Assembly (NCBI RefSeq): GCF_021869535.1
Contig: NW_026262668.1
Coordinates: 138,185,635-138,249,634 of the forward strand
DNA from: Mytilus californianus
Taxonomy: Eukaryota > Mollusca > Bivalvia > Mytilida > Mytilidae
DNA length: 64,000 bases
Direction: 5' to 3'
The first letter of the stretch is position 1. Each line of letters opens with the position of its first letter. The notes beneath the pieces were generated by a model, which made no database searches, was not told the origin of the DNA, and saw only the letters and a program-made list of their open reading frames with translations. This document shows, in pieces, positions 10,861 through 26,235 of the stretch. The translations under genes and the position numbers were made by a program.

Positions 10861-12800
10861 TATAGTTATAACTATATCAGCACTATATTTTGTTATTTTT
10901 AGTTTTATTTATATAATTTATTTTCTTTTACTAATTAATTTAATTCATTGTCCCAATTATTTTCCAATAGAATCAAATTGTTTTTCGATATTCGACCTTT
11001 AAAAATCTTTTATTTTGTTTTTGTCCAGACATTTAATTTAGCTTTCAATTTTCAATTTGGCTTATCGCACACACCCCTTGAAGTCTTTAAGTTTAATATT
11101 CATTTGATTTTTAAGAAAACTCCACATTTTAATTTTTCCTGCGTTATTTATAAACGTGGAATCATAATATGCTTGTTAGACTGGCAACTACATAAACATG
11201 TGCTCACTTACATACATTCAAATCGAGTAACTTGATGGATGGATTGGAGAAGTTTTACGTCTTTTTGCAAATATTACACCGATTTATATCAAAGACGATA
11301 CGAATCCACAATCTCCCGCATACGAGGCGGACTTTTTTTTATTTTTAATCGGGAGCTTACTACCACAGAAGCAGCAACGGTAATGAGTTACTGGCACATA
11401 AATTATATGTACGAAACGACGGGGATTCAGGGTTGGGCGTAGAGGGCGAACATCCCCTTCTGATAAAAAAATATTGTTTGGCATAAGATCGTCCAATTTT
11501 TTTTTTCGCTTCGCTCCGCTCGGTGCTCTTTATTTCCTTTTCTGAAATAACGCCCACCTTTTTGAAAATCCGAGATTTGGTCAATGATTACAATTATTTT
11601 AATGTCATATTATATTCTTTGTAAAACACTCAAAACGGGAAAGGGGAGAACACCAGAAATCACGAAACACTTTTTTCTCTTGTGAGTAGGCTCTCTCGAA
11701 AAACGAGAAATGACCGCATCCGCCGTGCCAACTTTGTGAGATATGGAAGGTAATTAACAATCTCCACGTATAACCTTTCCAAAAGACAAAAAAATAAGAA
11801 AAAAAAATTAAACTGAAAAGAAAACAAGAGAAAAAAAATAAAAGAACAAAATAAGAGAGAAAATTTAAAAAATTAAAATTAAAGAAGAATTAAAAATGAT
11901 CAGTTGGACTTCCCGGTTCTCAGTTGTCATCATAGTTTTCGAGTGACAAGTACATTTACAATCTTTGCTTGATTGAAAATAATCTGAAGACAGGTTTTAG
12001 TCCGTTAAACTGAATTTTCTTACTTCCCCTTTCTTTATTGATTTTTCGTGTGTTGCTGATACATCAATGACATCAATGTATATATGTGTGTACCGTATAT
12101 GTAAACAAGATAGGAGCGTTACACGTGAGTTACATGTAAATAAATAAATATATATAGATATGTATTGTATCGAAATAGTTGTATACTGCGGAGAAATTTA
12201 ATAAATATTCTGCATATTATTTAGTATTTTGCACAGGCGCTTAATTGGGGGCACAGACCCCCTTTTTTTCTAAATATTGTGTGTGTGTGTTTTTTTTTTA
12301 TATGACGCCCTAGCTATTCTTGGAAAATTAGCGTATTAGAGGCATACAGTCCTATATACACTACTGATGGTAATATCGTATGGATAAGAGCAAGAACAAA
12401 TTAAATAAATAAATTAAAGATGAAATATTAAACAGAATATTTTAACAAAAAAATAATAGATTAAAGGATGTCCATTCCCAAATTAGCGCCTGTGATAAAT
12501 CGTTGCTCTAAGACTTCTATAACGAAACCAACACTATATATGTATGTGTGTGCATGTGTTGTTGTAGTATCGACCAAATATTTGCACTATCGTACAGTTT
12601 CCAACACGACACCCTTTGAAATCTTATTAAGAAATGTGATTTTTTTTTAATTAATTTATTGGATCAAATATCAACATCAACATGTGTTTATTATAAAAGA
12701 AATAAATTATATGTTCACAAAAATTAATCTGCTTTTATCTTAATATAAACGGACAATTTAAGAAAGGCTTGTTATAAATCATGTCAGTATCGAAGTTATG
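10860..12800. other. AT-rich intergenic sequence with transposon scraps
   Basis: No gene is supported. A degraded copy of the 10670 MITE family is visible at 11430-11585 (GGGCGTAGAGGGCGAAC, then CGCTTCGCTCCGCTCGGTGC). A stretch at 12235-12340 (GCGCTTAATTGGGGGCACAG, then a TATGACGCCC-like end) resembles another short element. The remainder is AT-rich with A-runs and T-runs. Frames at 10948-11235 and 12468-12650 have biased composition and no motif. Confidence 0.5.
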
Positions 12801-12806
12801 ACTACT

Positions 12807-12895
12807 CAGTGGCGGATCCAGAGGGGGGCGTAGAGGGCGTACGCCCCCCCCCCCCCCCCCCCCCTTTTGCTTGAACTTTTTTTTTTTTTTTTTTT
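12807..12895. repeat. Transposon end followed by poly-C and poly-T runs
   Basis: CAGTGGCGGATCCAGAGGGG is followed by a C run of about 20 (12844-12864) and a T run of about 19 (12878-12896). The partner end is not seen, so this is a solo end or a decayed copy. Homopolymers this long are likely to be assembly-sensitive. Confidence 0.65.
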
Positions 12896-12899
12896 TGTA

Positions 12900-13855
12900 A
12901 AATGATGAATCAGACTTGACTTCGTGAACTTTGCCATTTCCTGGTCGTGTATTTAATTTTAAAGCGACAATTCTTTACTTATAAAGATATTTACTGTAAT
13001 ATATTATTGATTATGTCAGTCATGTGTTTCGCTACGGTGGAGTTGATCAGTACGTTTGAAACGTCACTCAGTCATTTTGAAATTCAAATAACAGTAACAC
13101 ATTGCTTAGGCGGAGGATGACAAGCATGACGCCTTCAAAGCGACAAAGGATTGAGCAAGAACGTATTGACTTCTATTTCATATTTCCACTCAACAGAAAG
13201 TAATACTCTATTACACTCTCATGAAAAAAAAAGTTCCACGGCAATATTATTTACCTACAAAAATATGTTTAACCCCACACGCCCCAGCCAATTAATAACA
13301 TTGCTGAATAATGATCCCCAGTCAGTAAGCTCTAGATATGTTTAAAGTCTAAGGTACGGACCATTTGATTTGATAGGGCAGTCTGAGATATTTTAGAGAA
13401 AAAATTCTGACCCTGATTTTTGCCTTAAACAAAAATTCTGGCCGTATCTGTAATGAAAACAATTATCGTGTCCCCTTTTTGCTATAAGAAAAAAAAATCC
13501 AACAGAATTATTCAGCATTAAATGAACATGGTGAATAAAAAACGGGCGTAATTTTTTTTTGAGGGGTTTGCATGTAAATCCCATATCTGACCGGAATGTC
13601 TGTTTCGCCGAACTGATATACTGAATACTTTTTTCAAGACCCAACTGCAACCTGCCTGCTGGGTGTGGCCTTTATGTCTCCATTTGTCGACCGTCATTCA
13701 CAACTTCGTTGTCATTTGATGAAGATTAAAAACATATTTGAAGATTAAAAACATATTTTGAAGATATATACCATGAGAAAAAAACCTAGCGAAAGGGAAG
13801 ACCCCTTAGACCCCTCCCGCTTCGTACATTCGTAAATACATTTAACATTATCGAC
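12900..13855. other. Intergenic sequence left of the 29-bp array
   Basis: I see no gene, RNA or repeat of note here apart from a small tandem duplication (GAAGATTAAAAACATATTT, about 13720-13760). The minus-strand frame at 13393-13650 has no recognisable motif and crosses A-runs and T-runs, so it is not called. Confidence 0.5.
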
Positions 13856-13859
13856 ACAA

Positions 13860-16800
13860 AGTTACTTATTTAGGATACATCAATGGTAACATACTTATTT
13901 AGGATACATCAATGGTAACATACTTATTTAGGATACATCAATGGTAACATACTTGTTTAGGATACATCAGTGGTAACATACTTATTTAGGATACATCAAT
14001 GGTAACATACTTATTTAGGATACATCAATGGTAACATACATCAATAGTAACATACTTATTTAGGATACATCAATGGTAACATACTTATTTAGGATACATC
14101 AATGGTATACTTGTTTAGGATACATCAATGGTAACATACTTGTTTAGGATACATCAATGGTAACATACTTATTTAGGATACATCAATGGTAACATACTTG
14201 TTTAGGATACATCAATGGTAACATACTTATTTAGGATACATCAATGGTAACATACTTGTTTAGGATACATCAATGGTAACATACTTGTTTAGGATACATC
14301 AATGGTCACATACTTGTTTAGGATACATCAATGGTAACATACTTGTTTAGGATACATCAATGGTAACAAACTTGTTTAGGATACATCAATGGTAACATAC
14401 TTGTTTAGGATACATCAATGGTAACATACTTGTTTAGGATACATCAATGGTAACATACTTATTTAGGATACATCAGTGGTAGCATACTTGTTTAGGATAC
14501 ATCAATGGTAACATACTTATTTAGGATACATCAATGGTAACATACTTATTTAGGATACATCAATGGTAGCATACTTGTTTAGGATACATCAATGGTAACA
14601 AACTTGTTTAGGATACATCAATGGTAACATACTTGTTTAGGATACATCAATGGTAACATACTGGATTAGGATACATCAATGGTAACATACTTGTTTAGGA
14701 TACATCAATGGTAACATACTTGTTTAGGATACATCAATGGTAACATACTTGTTTAGGATACATCAATGGTAACATACTTGTTTAGGATACATCAATGGTA
14801 ACATACTTGTTTAGGATACATCAATGGTAACATACTTATTTAGGATACATCAATGGTAACATACTTGTTTAGGATACATCAATGGTAACTAGGATACATC
14901 AATGGTAACATACTTATTTAGGATACATCAATGGTAACATATTTGTTTAGGATACATCAATGGTAACATACTTATTTAGGATACATCAATGGTAACATAC
15001 TTGTTTAGGATACATCAATGGTAACTAGGATACATCAATGGTAACATACTTATTTAGGATACATCAATGGTAACATATTTGTTTAGGATACATCAATGGT
15101 AACATACTTATTTAGGATACATCAATGGTAACATACTTGTTTAGGATACATCAATGGTAACATACTTATTTAGGATACATCAATGGTAACATACTTGTTT
15201 AGGATACATCAATGGTAACATACTTGTTTAGGATACATCAATGGTAACATACTTGTTTAGGATACATCAATGGTAACATACTTGTTTAGGATACATCAAT
15301 GGTAACATACTTGTTTAGGATACATCAATGGTAACATACTTATTTAGGATACATCAATGGTAACATACTTATTTAGGATACATCAATGGTAACATACTTG
15401 TTTAGGATACATCAATGGTAACATACTTGTTTAGGATACATCAATGGTAACATACTTGTTTAGGATACATCAATGGTAACATACTTGTTTAGGATACATC
15501 AATGGTAACATACTTATTTAGGATACATCAATGGTAACATACTTGTTTAGGATACATCAATGGTAACATACTTGTTTAGGATACATCAATGGTAACATAC
15601 TTGTTTAGGATACATCAATGGTAACATACTTGTTTAGGATACATCAATGGTAACATACTTATTTAGGATACATCAATGGTAACATACTTATTTAGGATAC
15701 ATCAATGGTAACATACTTGTTTAGGATACATCAATGGTAACATACTTGTTTAGGATACATCAATGGTAACATACTTGTTTAGGATACATCAATGGTCACA
15801 TACTTATTTAGGATACATCAGTGGTCACATACTTGTTTAGGATACATCAATGGTCACATACTTATTTAGGATACATCAATGGTCACATACTTGTTTAGGA
15901 TACATCAATGGTAACATACTTGTTTAGGATACATCAATGGTAACATACTTATTTAGGATACATCAATGGTAACATACTTATTTAGGATACATCAATGGTA
16001 ACATACTTGTTTAGGATACATCAATGGTAACATACTTGTTTAGGATACATCAATGGTAGCATACTTGTTTAGGATACATCAATGGTAACATGCTTATTTA
16101 GGATACATCAATGGTAACATACTTATTTAGGATACATCAATGGTAACATACTTGTTTAGGATACATCAATGGTAACATACTTATTTAGGATACATCAATG
16201 GTAACATACTTATTTAGGATACATCAATGGTAACATACTTATTTAGGATACATCAATGGTAACATACATCAATAGTAACATACTTATTTAGGATACATCA
16301 ATGGTAACATACTTATTTAGGATACATCAATGGTATACTTGTTTAGGATACATCAATGGTAACATACTTGTTTAGGATACATCAATGGTAACATACTTAT
16401 TTAGGATACATCAATGGTAACATACTTGTTTAGGATACATCAATGGTAACATACTTGTTTAGGATACATCAATGGTAACATACTTATTTAGGATACATCA
16501 ATGGTAACATACTTGTTTAGGATACATCAATGGTCACATACTTGTTTAGGATACATCAATGGTCACATACTTGTTTAGGATACATCAATGGTAACATACT
16601 TGTTTAGGATACATCAATGGTAACAAACTTGTTTAGGATACATCAATGGTAACATACTTGTTTAGGATACATCAATGGTAACATACTTGTTTAGGATACA
16701 TTAATGGTAACATACTTATTTAGGATACATCAGTGGTAGCATACTTGTTTAGGATACATCAATGGTAACATACTTATTTAGGATACATCAATGGTAACAT

Positions 16801-19800
16801 ACTTATTTAGGATACATCAATGGTAACATACTTATTTAGGATACATCAATGGTAGCATACTTGTTTAGGATACATCAATGGTAACAAACTTGTTTAGGAT
16901 ACATCAATGGTAACATACTTGTTTAGGATACATCAATGGTAACATACTTGTTTAGGATACATCAATGGTAACATACTTGTTTAGGATACATCAATGGTAA
17001 CATACTTGTTTAGGATACATCAATGGTAACATACTTGTTTAGGATACATCAATGGTAACATACTTGTTTAGGATACATCAATGGTAACATACTTGTTTAG
17101 GATACATCAATGGTCACATACTTGTTTAGGATACATCAATGGTAACATACTTGTTTAGGATACATCAATGGTAACAAACTTGTTTAGGATACATCAATGG
17201 TAACATACTTGTTTAGGATACATCAATGGTAACATACTTGTTTAGGATACATTAATGGTAACATACTTATTTAGGATACATCAGTGGTAGCATACTTGTT
17301 TAGGATACATCAATGGTAACATACTTATTTAGGATACATCAATGGTAACATACTTATTTAGGATACATCAATGGTAACATACTTATTTAGGATACATCAA
17401 TGGTAGCATACTTGTTTAGGATACATCAATGGTAACAAACTTGTTTAGGATACATCAATGGTAACATACTTGTTTAGGATACATCAATGGTAACATACTT
17501 GTTTAGGATACATCAATGGTAACATACTTGTTTAGGATACATCAATGGTAACATACTTGTTTAGGATACATCAATGGTAACATACTTGTTTAGGATACAT
17601 CAATGGTAACATACTTGTTTAGGATACATCAATGGTAACATACTTGTTTAGGATACATCAATGGTAACATACTTGTTTAGGATACATCAATGGTAACATA
17701 CTTATTTAGGATACATCAATGGTAACATACTTGTTTAGGATACATCAATGGTAACTAGGATACATCAATGGTAACATACTTATTTAGGATACATCAATGG
17801 TAACATATTTGTTTAGGATACATCAATGGTAACATACTTATTTAGGATACATCAATGGTAACATACTTGTTTAGGATACATCAATGGTAACATACTTGTT
17901 TAGGATACATCAATGGTAACATACTTGTTTAGGATACATCAATGGTAACATACTTGTTTAGGATACATCAATGGTAACATACTTATTTAGGATACATCAA
18001 TGGTAACATACTTATTTAGGATACATCAATGGTAACATACTTGTTTAGGATACATCAATGGTAACATACTTGTTTAGGATACATCAATGGTAACATACTT
18101 GTTTAGGATACATCAATGGTAACATACTTGTTTAGGATACATCAATGGTAACATACTTATTTAGGATACATCAATGGTAACATACTTATTTAGGATACAT
18201 CAATGGTAACATACTTGTTTAGGATACATCAATGGTAACATACTTGTTTAGGATACATCAATGGTAACATACTTGTTTAGGATACATCAATGGTAACATA
18301 CTTGTTTAGGATACATCAATGGTAACATACTTGTTTAGGATACATCAATGGTAACATACTTGTTTAGGATACATCAATGGTAACATACTTGTTTAGGATA
18401 CATCAATGGTAACATACTTGTTTAGGATACATCAATGGTAACATACTTATTTAGGATACATCAATGGTAACATACTTATTTAGGATACATCAATGGTAAC
18501 ATACTTGTTTAGGATACATCAATGGTAACATACTTGTTTAGGATACATCAATGGTAACATACTTGTTTAGGATACATCAATGGTAACATACTTATTTAGG
18601 ATACATCAGTGGTCACATACTTGTTTAGGATACATCAATGGTCACATACTTATTTAGGATACATCAATGGTCACATACTTGTTTAGGATACATCAATGGT
18701 CACATACTTGTTTAGGATACATCAATGGTAACATACTTATTTAGGATACATCAATGGTAACATACTTATTTAGGATACATCAATGGTAACATACTTGTTT
18801 AGGATACATCAATGGTAACATACTTGTTTAGGATACATCAATGGTAGCATACTTGTTTAGGATACATCAATGGTAACATGCTTATTTAGGATACATCAAT
18901 GGTAACATACTTATTTAGGATACATCAATGGTAACATACTTGTTTAGGATACATCAATGGTAACATACTTATTTAGGATACATCAATGGTAACATACTTA
19001 TTTAGGATACATCAATGGTAACATACTTATTTAGGATACATCAATGGTAACATACTTATTTAGGATACATCAATGGTAACATACATCAATAGTAACATAC
19101 TTATTTAGGATACATCAATGGTAACATACTTATTTAGGATACATCAATGGTATACTTGTTTAGGATACATCAATGGTAACATACTTGTTTAGGATACATC
19201 AATGGTAACATACTTATTTAGGATACATCAATGGTAACATACTTGTTTAGGATACATCAATGGTAACATACTTGTTTAGGATACATCAATGGTAACATAC
19301 TTATTTAGGATACATCAATGGTAACATACTTGTTTAGGATACATCAATGGTCACATACTTGTTTAGGATACATCAATGGTCACATACTTGTTTAGGATAC
19401 ATCAATGGTAACATACTTGTTTAGGATACATCAATGGTAACAAACTTGTTTAGGATACATCAATGGTAACATACTTGTTTAGGATACATCAATGGTAACA
19501 TACTTGTTTAGGATACATTAATGGTAACATACTTATTTAGGATACATCAGTGGTAGCATACTTGTTTAGGATACATCAATGGTAACATACTTATTTAGGA
19601 TACATCAATGGTAACATACTTATTTAGGATACATCAATGGTAACATACTTATTTAGGATACATCAATGGTAGCATACTTGTTTAGGATACATCAATGGTA
19701 ACAAACTTGTTTAGGATACATCAATGGTAACATACTTGTTTAGGATACATCAATGGTAACATACTTGTTTAGGATACATCAATGGTAACATACTTGTTTA

Positions 19801-22800
19801 GGATACATCAATGGTAACATACTTGTTTAGGATACATCAATGGTAACATACTTGTTTAGGATACATCAATGGTAACATACTTGTTTAGGATACATCAATG
19901 GTAACATACTTGTTTAGGATACATCAATGGTAACATACTTGTTTAGGATACATCAATGGTAACATACTTGTTTAGGATACATCAATGGTAACTAGGATAC
20001 ATCAATGGTAACATACTTATTTAGGATACATCAATGGTAACATATTTGTTTAGGATACATCAATGGTAACATACTTATTTAGGATACATCAATGGTAACA
20101 TACTTGTTTAGGATACATCAATGGTAACATACTTGTTTAGGATACATCAATGGTAACATACTTGTTTAGGATACATCAATGGTAACATACTTGTTTAGGA
20201 TACATCAATGGTAACATACTTGTTTAGGATACATCAATGGTAACATACTTATTTAGGATACATCAATGGTAACATACTTATTTAGGATACATCAATGGTA
20301 ACATACTTATTTAGGATACATCAATGGTAACATACTTGTTTAGGATACATCAATGGTAACATACTTGTTTAGGATACATCAATGGTAACATACTTGTTTA
20401 GGATACATCAATGGTAACATACTTGTTTAGGATACATCAATGGTAACATACTTGTTTAGGATACATCAATGGTAACATACTTGTTTAGGATACATCAATG
20501 GTAACATACTTATTTAGGATACATCAATGGTCACATACTTATTTAGGATACATCAATGGTCACATACTTGTTTAGGATACATCAATGGTAACATACTTAT
20601 TTAGGATACATCAATGGTAACATACTTATTTAGGATACATCAATGGTAACATACTTGTTTAGGATACATCAATGGTAACATACTTGTTTAGGATACATCA
20701 ATGGTAGCATACTTGTTTAGGATACATCAATGGTAACATACTTATTTAGGATACATCAATGGTAACATACTTATTTAGGATACATCAATGGTAACATACT
20801 TATTTAGGATACATCAATGGTAACATACTTATTTAGGATACATCAATGGTAACATACTTATTTAGGATACATCAATAGTAACATACTTATTTAGGATACA
20901 TCAATGGTAACATACATCAATAGTAACATACTTATTTAGGATACATCAATTGATAACATACTTATTTAGGATACATCAATGGTATACTTGTTTAGGATAC
21001 ATCAATGGTAACATACTTGTTTAGGATACATCAATGGTAACATACTTATTTAGGATACATCAATGGTAACATACTTGTTTAGGATACATCAATGGTAACA
21101 TACTTGTTTAGGATACATCAATGGTAACATACTTATTTAGGATACATCAATGGTAACATACTTGTTTAGGATACATCAATGGTAACATACTTGTTTAGGA
21201 TACATCAATGGTCACATACTTGTTTAGGATACATCAATGGTAACATACTTATTTAGGATACATCAATGGGAACATACTTATTTAGGATACATCAATGGTA
21301 TACTTGTTTAGGATACATCAATGGTAACATACTTATTTAGGATACATCAATGGTAACATACTTATTTAGGATACATCAATGGTAACATACTTGTTTAGGA
21401 TACATCAATGGTAACTAGGATACATCAATGGTAACATACTTATTTAGGATACATCAATGGTAACATACTTGTTTAGGATACATCAATGGTAACATACTTA
21501 TTTAGGATACATCAATGGTAACATACTTATTTAGGATACATCAATGGTAACATACTTGTTTAGGATACATCAATGGTAACATACTTGTTTAGGATACATC
21601 AATGGTAACATACTTGTTTAGGATACATCAATGGTAACATACTTGTTTAGGATACATCAATGGTAACAAACTTGTTTAGGATACATCAATGGTAACATAC
21701 TTGTTTAGGATACATCAATGGTAACATACTTGTTTAGGATACATCAATGGTAACATACTTATTTAGGATACATCAGTGGTAACATACTTGTTTAGGATAC
21801 ATCAATGGTAACATACTTATTTAGGATACATCAATGGTCACATACTTATTTAGGATACATCAATGGTAACATACTTGTTTAGGATACATCAATGGTAACA
21901 TACTTATTTAGGATACATCAATGGTAACATACTTGTTTAGGATACATCAATGGTAACATACTTGTTTAGGATACATCAATGGTAACATACTTGTAATGGT
22001 AACAAACTTGTTTAGGATACATCAATGGTCACATACTTGTTTAGGATACATCAATGGTAACATACTTATTTAGGATACATCAGTGGTAGCATACTTGTTT
22101 AGGATACATCAATGGTAACATACTTATTTAGGATACATCAATGGTAACATACTTATTTAGGATACATCAATGGTAGCATACTTGTTTAGGATACATCAAT
22201 GGTAACAAACTTGTTTAGGATACATCAATGGTAACAAACTTGTTTAGGATACATCAATGGTAACAAACTTGTTTAGGATACATCAATGGTAACATACTTG
22301 TTTAGGATACATCAATGGTAACATACTTGTTTAGGATACATCAATGGTAACATACTTGTTTAGGATACATCAATGGTAACATACTTATTTAGGATACATC
22401 AATGGTATACTTGTTTAGGATACATCAATGGTAACATACTTATTTAGGATACATCAATGGTAACATACTTATTTAGGATACATCAATGGTAACATACTTG
22501 TTTAGGATACATCAATGGTAACTAGGATACATCAATGGTAACATACTTATTTAGGATACATCAATGGTAACATACTTGTTTAGGATACATCAATGGTAAC
22601 ATACTTATTTAGGATACATCAATGGTAACATACTTATTTAGGATACATCAATGGTAACATACTTGTTTAGGATACATCAATGGTAACATACTTGTTTAGG
22701 ATACATCAATGGTAACATACTTGTTTAGGATACATCAATGGTAACATACTTGTTTAGGATACATCAATGGTAACAAACTTGTTTAGGATACATCAATGGT

Positions 22801-25465
22801 AACATACTTGTTTAGGATACATCAATGGTAACATACTTGTTTAGGATACATCAATGGTAACATACTTATTTAGGATACATCAGTGGTAACATACTTGTTT
22901 AGGATACATCAATGGTAACATACTTATTTAGGATACATCAATGGTCACATACTTATTTAGGATACATCAATGGTAACATACTTGTTTAGGATACATCAAT
23001 GGTAACATACTTATTTAGGATACATCAATGGTAACATACTTGTTTAGGATACATCAATGGTAACATACTTGTTTAGGATACATCAATGGTAACATACTTG
23101 TTTAGGATACATCAATGGTAGCATACTTGTTTAGGATACATCAATGGTAACATACTTATTTAGGATACATCAATGGTAACATACTTATTTAGGATACATC
23201 AATGGTAACATACTTGTTTAGGATACATCAATGGTAACATACTTATTTAGGATACATCAATGGTAACATACTTATTTAGGATACATCAATGGTAACATAC
23301 TTATTTAGGATACATCAATGGTCACATACTTGTTTAGGATACATCAATGGTAACAAACTTGTTTAGGATACATCAATGGTCACATACTTGTTTAGGATAC
23401 ATCAATGGTAACATACTTATTTAGGATACATCAGTGGTAGCATACTTGTTTAGGATACATCAATGGTAACATACTTATTTAGGATACATCAATGGTAACA
23501 TACTTATTTAGGATACATCAATGGTAGCATACTTGTTTAGGATACATCAATGGTAACAAACTTGTTTAGGATACATCAATGGTAACAAACTTGTTTAGGA
23601 TACATCAATGGTAACAAACTTGTTTAGGATACATCAATGGTAACATACTTGTTTAGGATACATCAATGGTAACATACTTGTTTAGGATACATCAATGGTA
23701 ACATACTTGTTTAGGATACATCAATGGTAACATACTTGTTTAGGATACATCAATGGTAACATACTTGTTTAGGATACATCAATGGTAACATACTTGTTTA
23801 GGATACATCAATGGTAACATACTTATTTAGGATACATCAATGGTAACATACTTATTTAGGATACATCAATGGTAACATACTTGTTTAGGATACATCAATG
23901 GTAACTAGGATACATCAATGGTAACATACTTATTTAGGATACATCAATGGTAACATATTTGTTTAGGATACATCAATGGTAACATACTTATTTTGGATAC
24001 ATCAATGGTAACATACTTATTTAGGATACATCAATGGTAACATACTTGTTTAGGATACATCAATGGTAACATACTTGTTTAGGATACATCAATGGTAACA
24101 TACTTGTTTAGGATACATCAATGGTAACATACTTGTTTAGGATACATCAATGGTAACATACTTATTTAGGATACATCAATGGTAACATACTTATTTAGGA
24201 TACATCAATGGTAACATACTTGTTTAGGATACATCAATGGTAACATACTTGTTTAGGATACATCAATGGTAACATACTTGTTTAGGATACATCAATGGTA
24301 ACATACTTGTTTAGGATACATCAATGGTAACATACTTGTTTAGGATACATCAATGGTAACATACTTATTTAGGATACATCAGTGGTAACATACTTGTTTA
24401 GGATACATCAATGGTCACATACTTATTTAGGATACATCAATGGTCACATACTTGTTTAGGATACATCAATGGTAACATACTTGTTTAGGATACATCAATG
24501 GTAACATACTTATTTAGGATACATCAATGGTAACATACTTATTTAGGATACATCAATGGTAACATACTTGTTTAGGATATCAATGGTAGCATACTTGTTT
24601 AGGATACATCAATGGTAACATACTTATTTAGGATACATCAATGGTAACATACTTATTTAGGATACATCAATGGTAACATACTTGTTTAGGATACATCAAT
24701 GGTAACATACTTATTTAGGATACATCAATGGTAACATACTTATTTAGGATACATCAATGGTAACATACTTATTTAGGATACATCAATAGTAACATACTTA
24801 TTTAGGATACATCAATGGTAACATACATCAATAGTAACATACTTATTTAGGATACATCAATGGTAACATACTTATTTAGGATACATCAATGGTAACATAC
24901 TTATTTAGGATACATCAATGGTAACATACTTATTTAGGATACATCAATAGTAACATACTTATTTAGGATACATCAATGGTAACATACATCAATAGTAACA
25001 TACTTATTTAGGATACATCAATGGTAACATACTTATTTAGGATACATCAATGGTATACTTGTTTAGGATACATCAATGGTAACATACTTGTTTAGGATAC
25101 ATCAATGGTAACATACTTATTTAGGATACATCAATGGTAACATACTTGTTTAGGATACATCAATGGTAACATACTTGTTTAGGATACATCAATGGTAACA
25201 TACTTATTTAGGATACATCAATGGTAACATACTTGTTTAGGATACATCAATGGTAACATACTTGTTTAGGATACATCAATGGTCACATACTTGTTTAGGA
25301 TACATCAATGGTAACATACTTATTTAGGATACATCAATGGTAACATACTTATTTAGGATACATCAATGGTATACTTGTTTAGGATACATCAATGGTAACA
25401 TACTTATTTAGGATACATCAATGGTAACATACTTATTTAGGATACATCAATGGTAACATACTTAT
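13860..25465. repeat. 29-bp minisatellite array, 11.6 kb
   Basis: About 400 head-to-tail copies of a 29-bp unit containing GTTTAGGATACATCAATGGT then AACATACTT. The main unit variants are TTGTTT or TTATTT, and GGTAAC, GGTCAC or GGTAGC. Rare shortened junctions recur: TGGTAACTAGGATAC, GGTATACTTG and ACATACATCAATAGTAAC. Stops occur in all frames of both strands because each unit carries TAG/TAA and 29 is not a multiple of three, so it is non-coding. Identity between copies is very high, which points to recent expansion or continuing homogenisation. Long-range periodicities of 551 and 2817 bp show that blocks of units were copied too. There are no spacers, so this is not a CRISPR array. Confidence 0.97.
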
Positions 25466-25489
25466 TTTTATGATGATAAATATAAAAAA

Positions 25490-25830
25490 AAAAATAAGGA
25501 GTTGTGATATATATAAACATGATAAAGGCGGTGTTCAAAAGTCGTAAATCGATTGAGGGAAAACAAATCCGGGTTACAAACTAAAACCGAGGGAAACACA
25601 TCAACTATAAGAGGAAAACAAAAGAACAACAGGAACACTGAAGAGCAACAAAAACAAACGCCAACATACATATATATATAGAAACGAACTATTTGATAAC
25701 AATTGCCATATTCCTGACTTGGTACAGGACATTTTAAGAAAAAAATTTGCCAATGAGACAACTATCCACCAGAGACCATATGACGTAGATTTTTAAAGCA
25801 TTTATAGGTCACGTACGATCTTCAACGATG
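25490..25830 (+). repeat. Composite dispersed repeat (mussel-type)
   Basis: Blocks AAATCCGGGTTACAAACTAA, CATATTCCTGACTTGGTACA (shared with 39075-39095) and TTGCCAATGAGACAACTATC (shared with 29610-29630) follow one another. This is the usual order of a dispersed repeat I know from mussels. A minus-strand reading frame across it is incidental. Confidence 0.6.
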
Positions 25831-26235
25831 AGTAAAACCTACATATACAGTCTTGTCTGGTCTCGCTTTGCCTTTACAATCAAAATAACGCGTTGCCTGA
25901 TCTTCCACGATCAATTTTGATTAAAAATCAACAAAATCCTTCTTTTAAAAATAATAATCTTAACCTTTTCAAGGAAATCATCTCTTCCATTTTACTATAC
26001 TATCTGACAGACAAAAGATTTATTTTCAAATGTATCATGATTAATTCGAATGTGAACAATTTAGATCCAAAACGTCTTTTTTTTAAATTCGCATAAGGTT
26101 ATGTGTCGCCTTTTTTTTTATGAATACTCTTTTGGTAGTACTGATTTGTCCATAATATTCCAATCCGTACTACGCACGGCTAAGATGAGCTGCTTTTAAA
26201 AGTAAAATTTGAAATCATAAATCCGACTGATTTTT

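Noticed and set aside
10948-11235. Small hydrophobic protein gene
   Set aside because: A phenylalanine-rich frame in AT-rich intergenic DNA, with no recognisable domain and no support from its surroundings.
13860-25465. CRISPR-like regular repeats
   Set aside because: Units are contiguous with no variable spacers, and the surroundings are eukaryotic with introns and LINEs. It is a minisatellite.
13860-25465. TTTAGG motif in each 29-bp unit as an interstitial telomere
   Set aside because: The hexamer occurs once per 29 bp and is not itself tandem, so there is no telomeric repeat tract.
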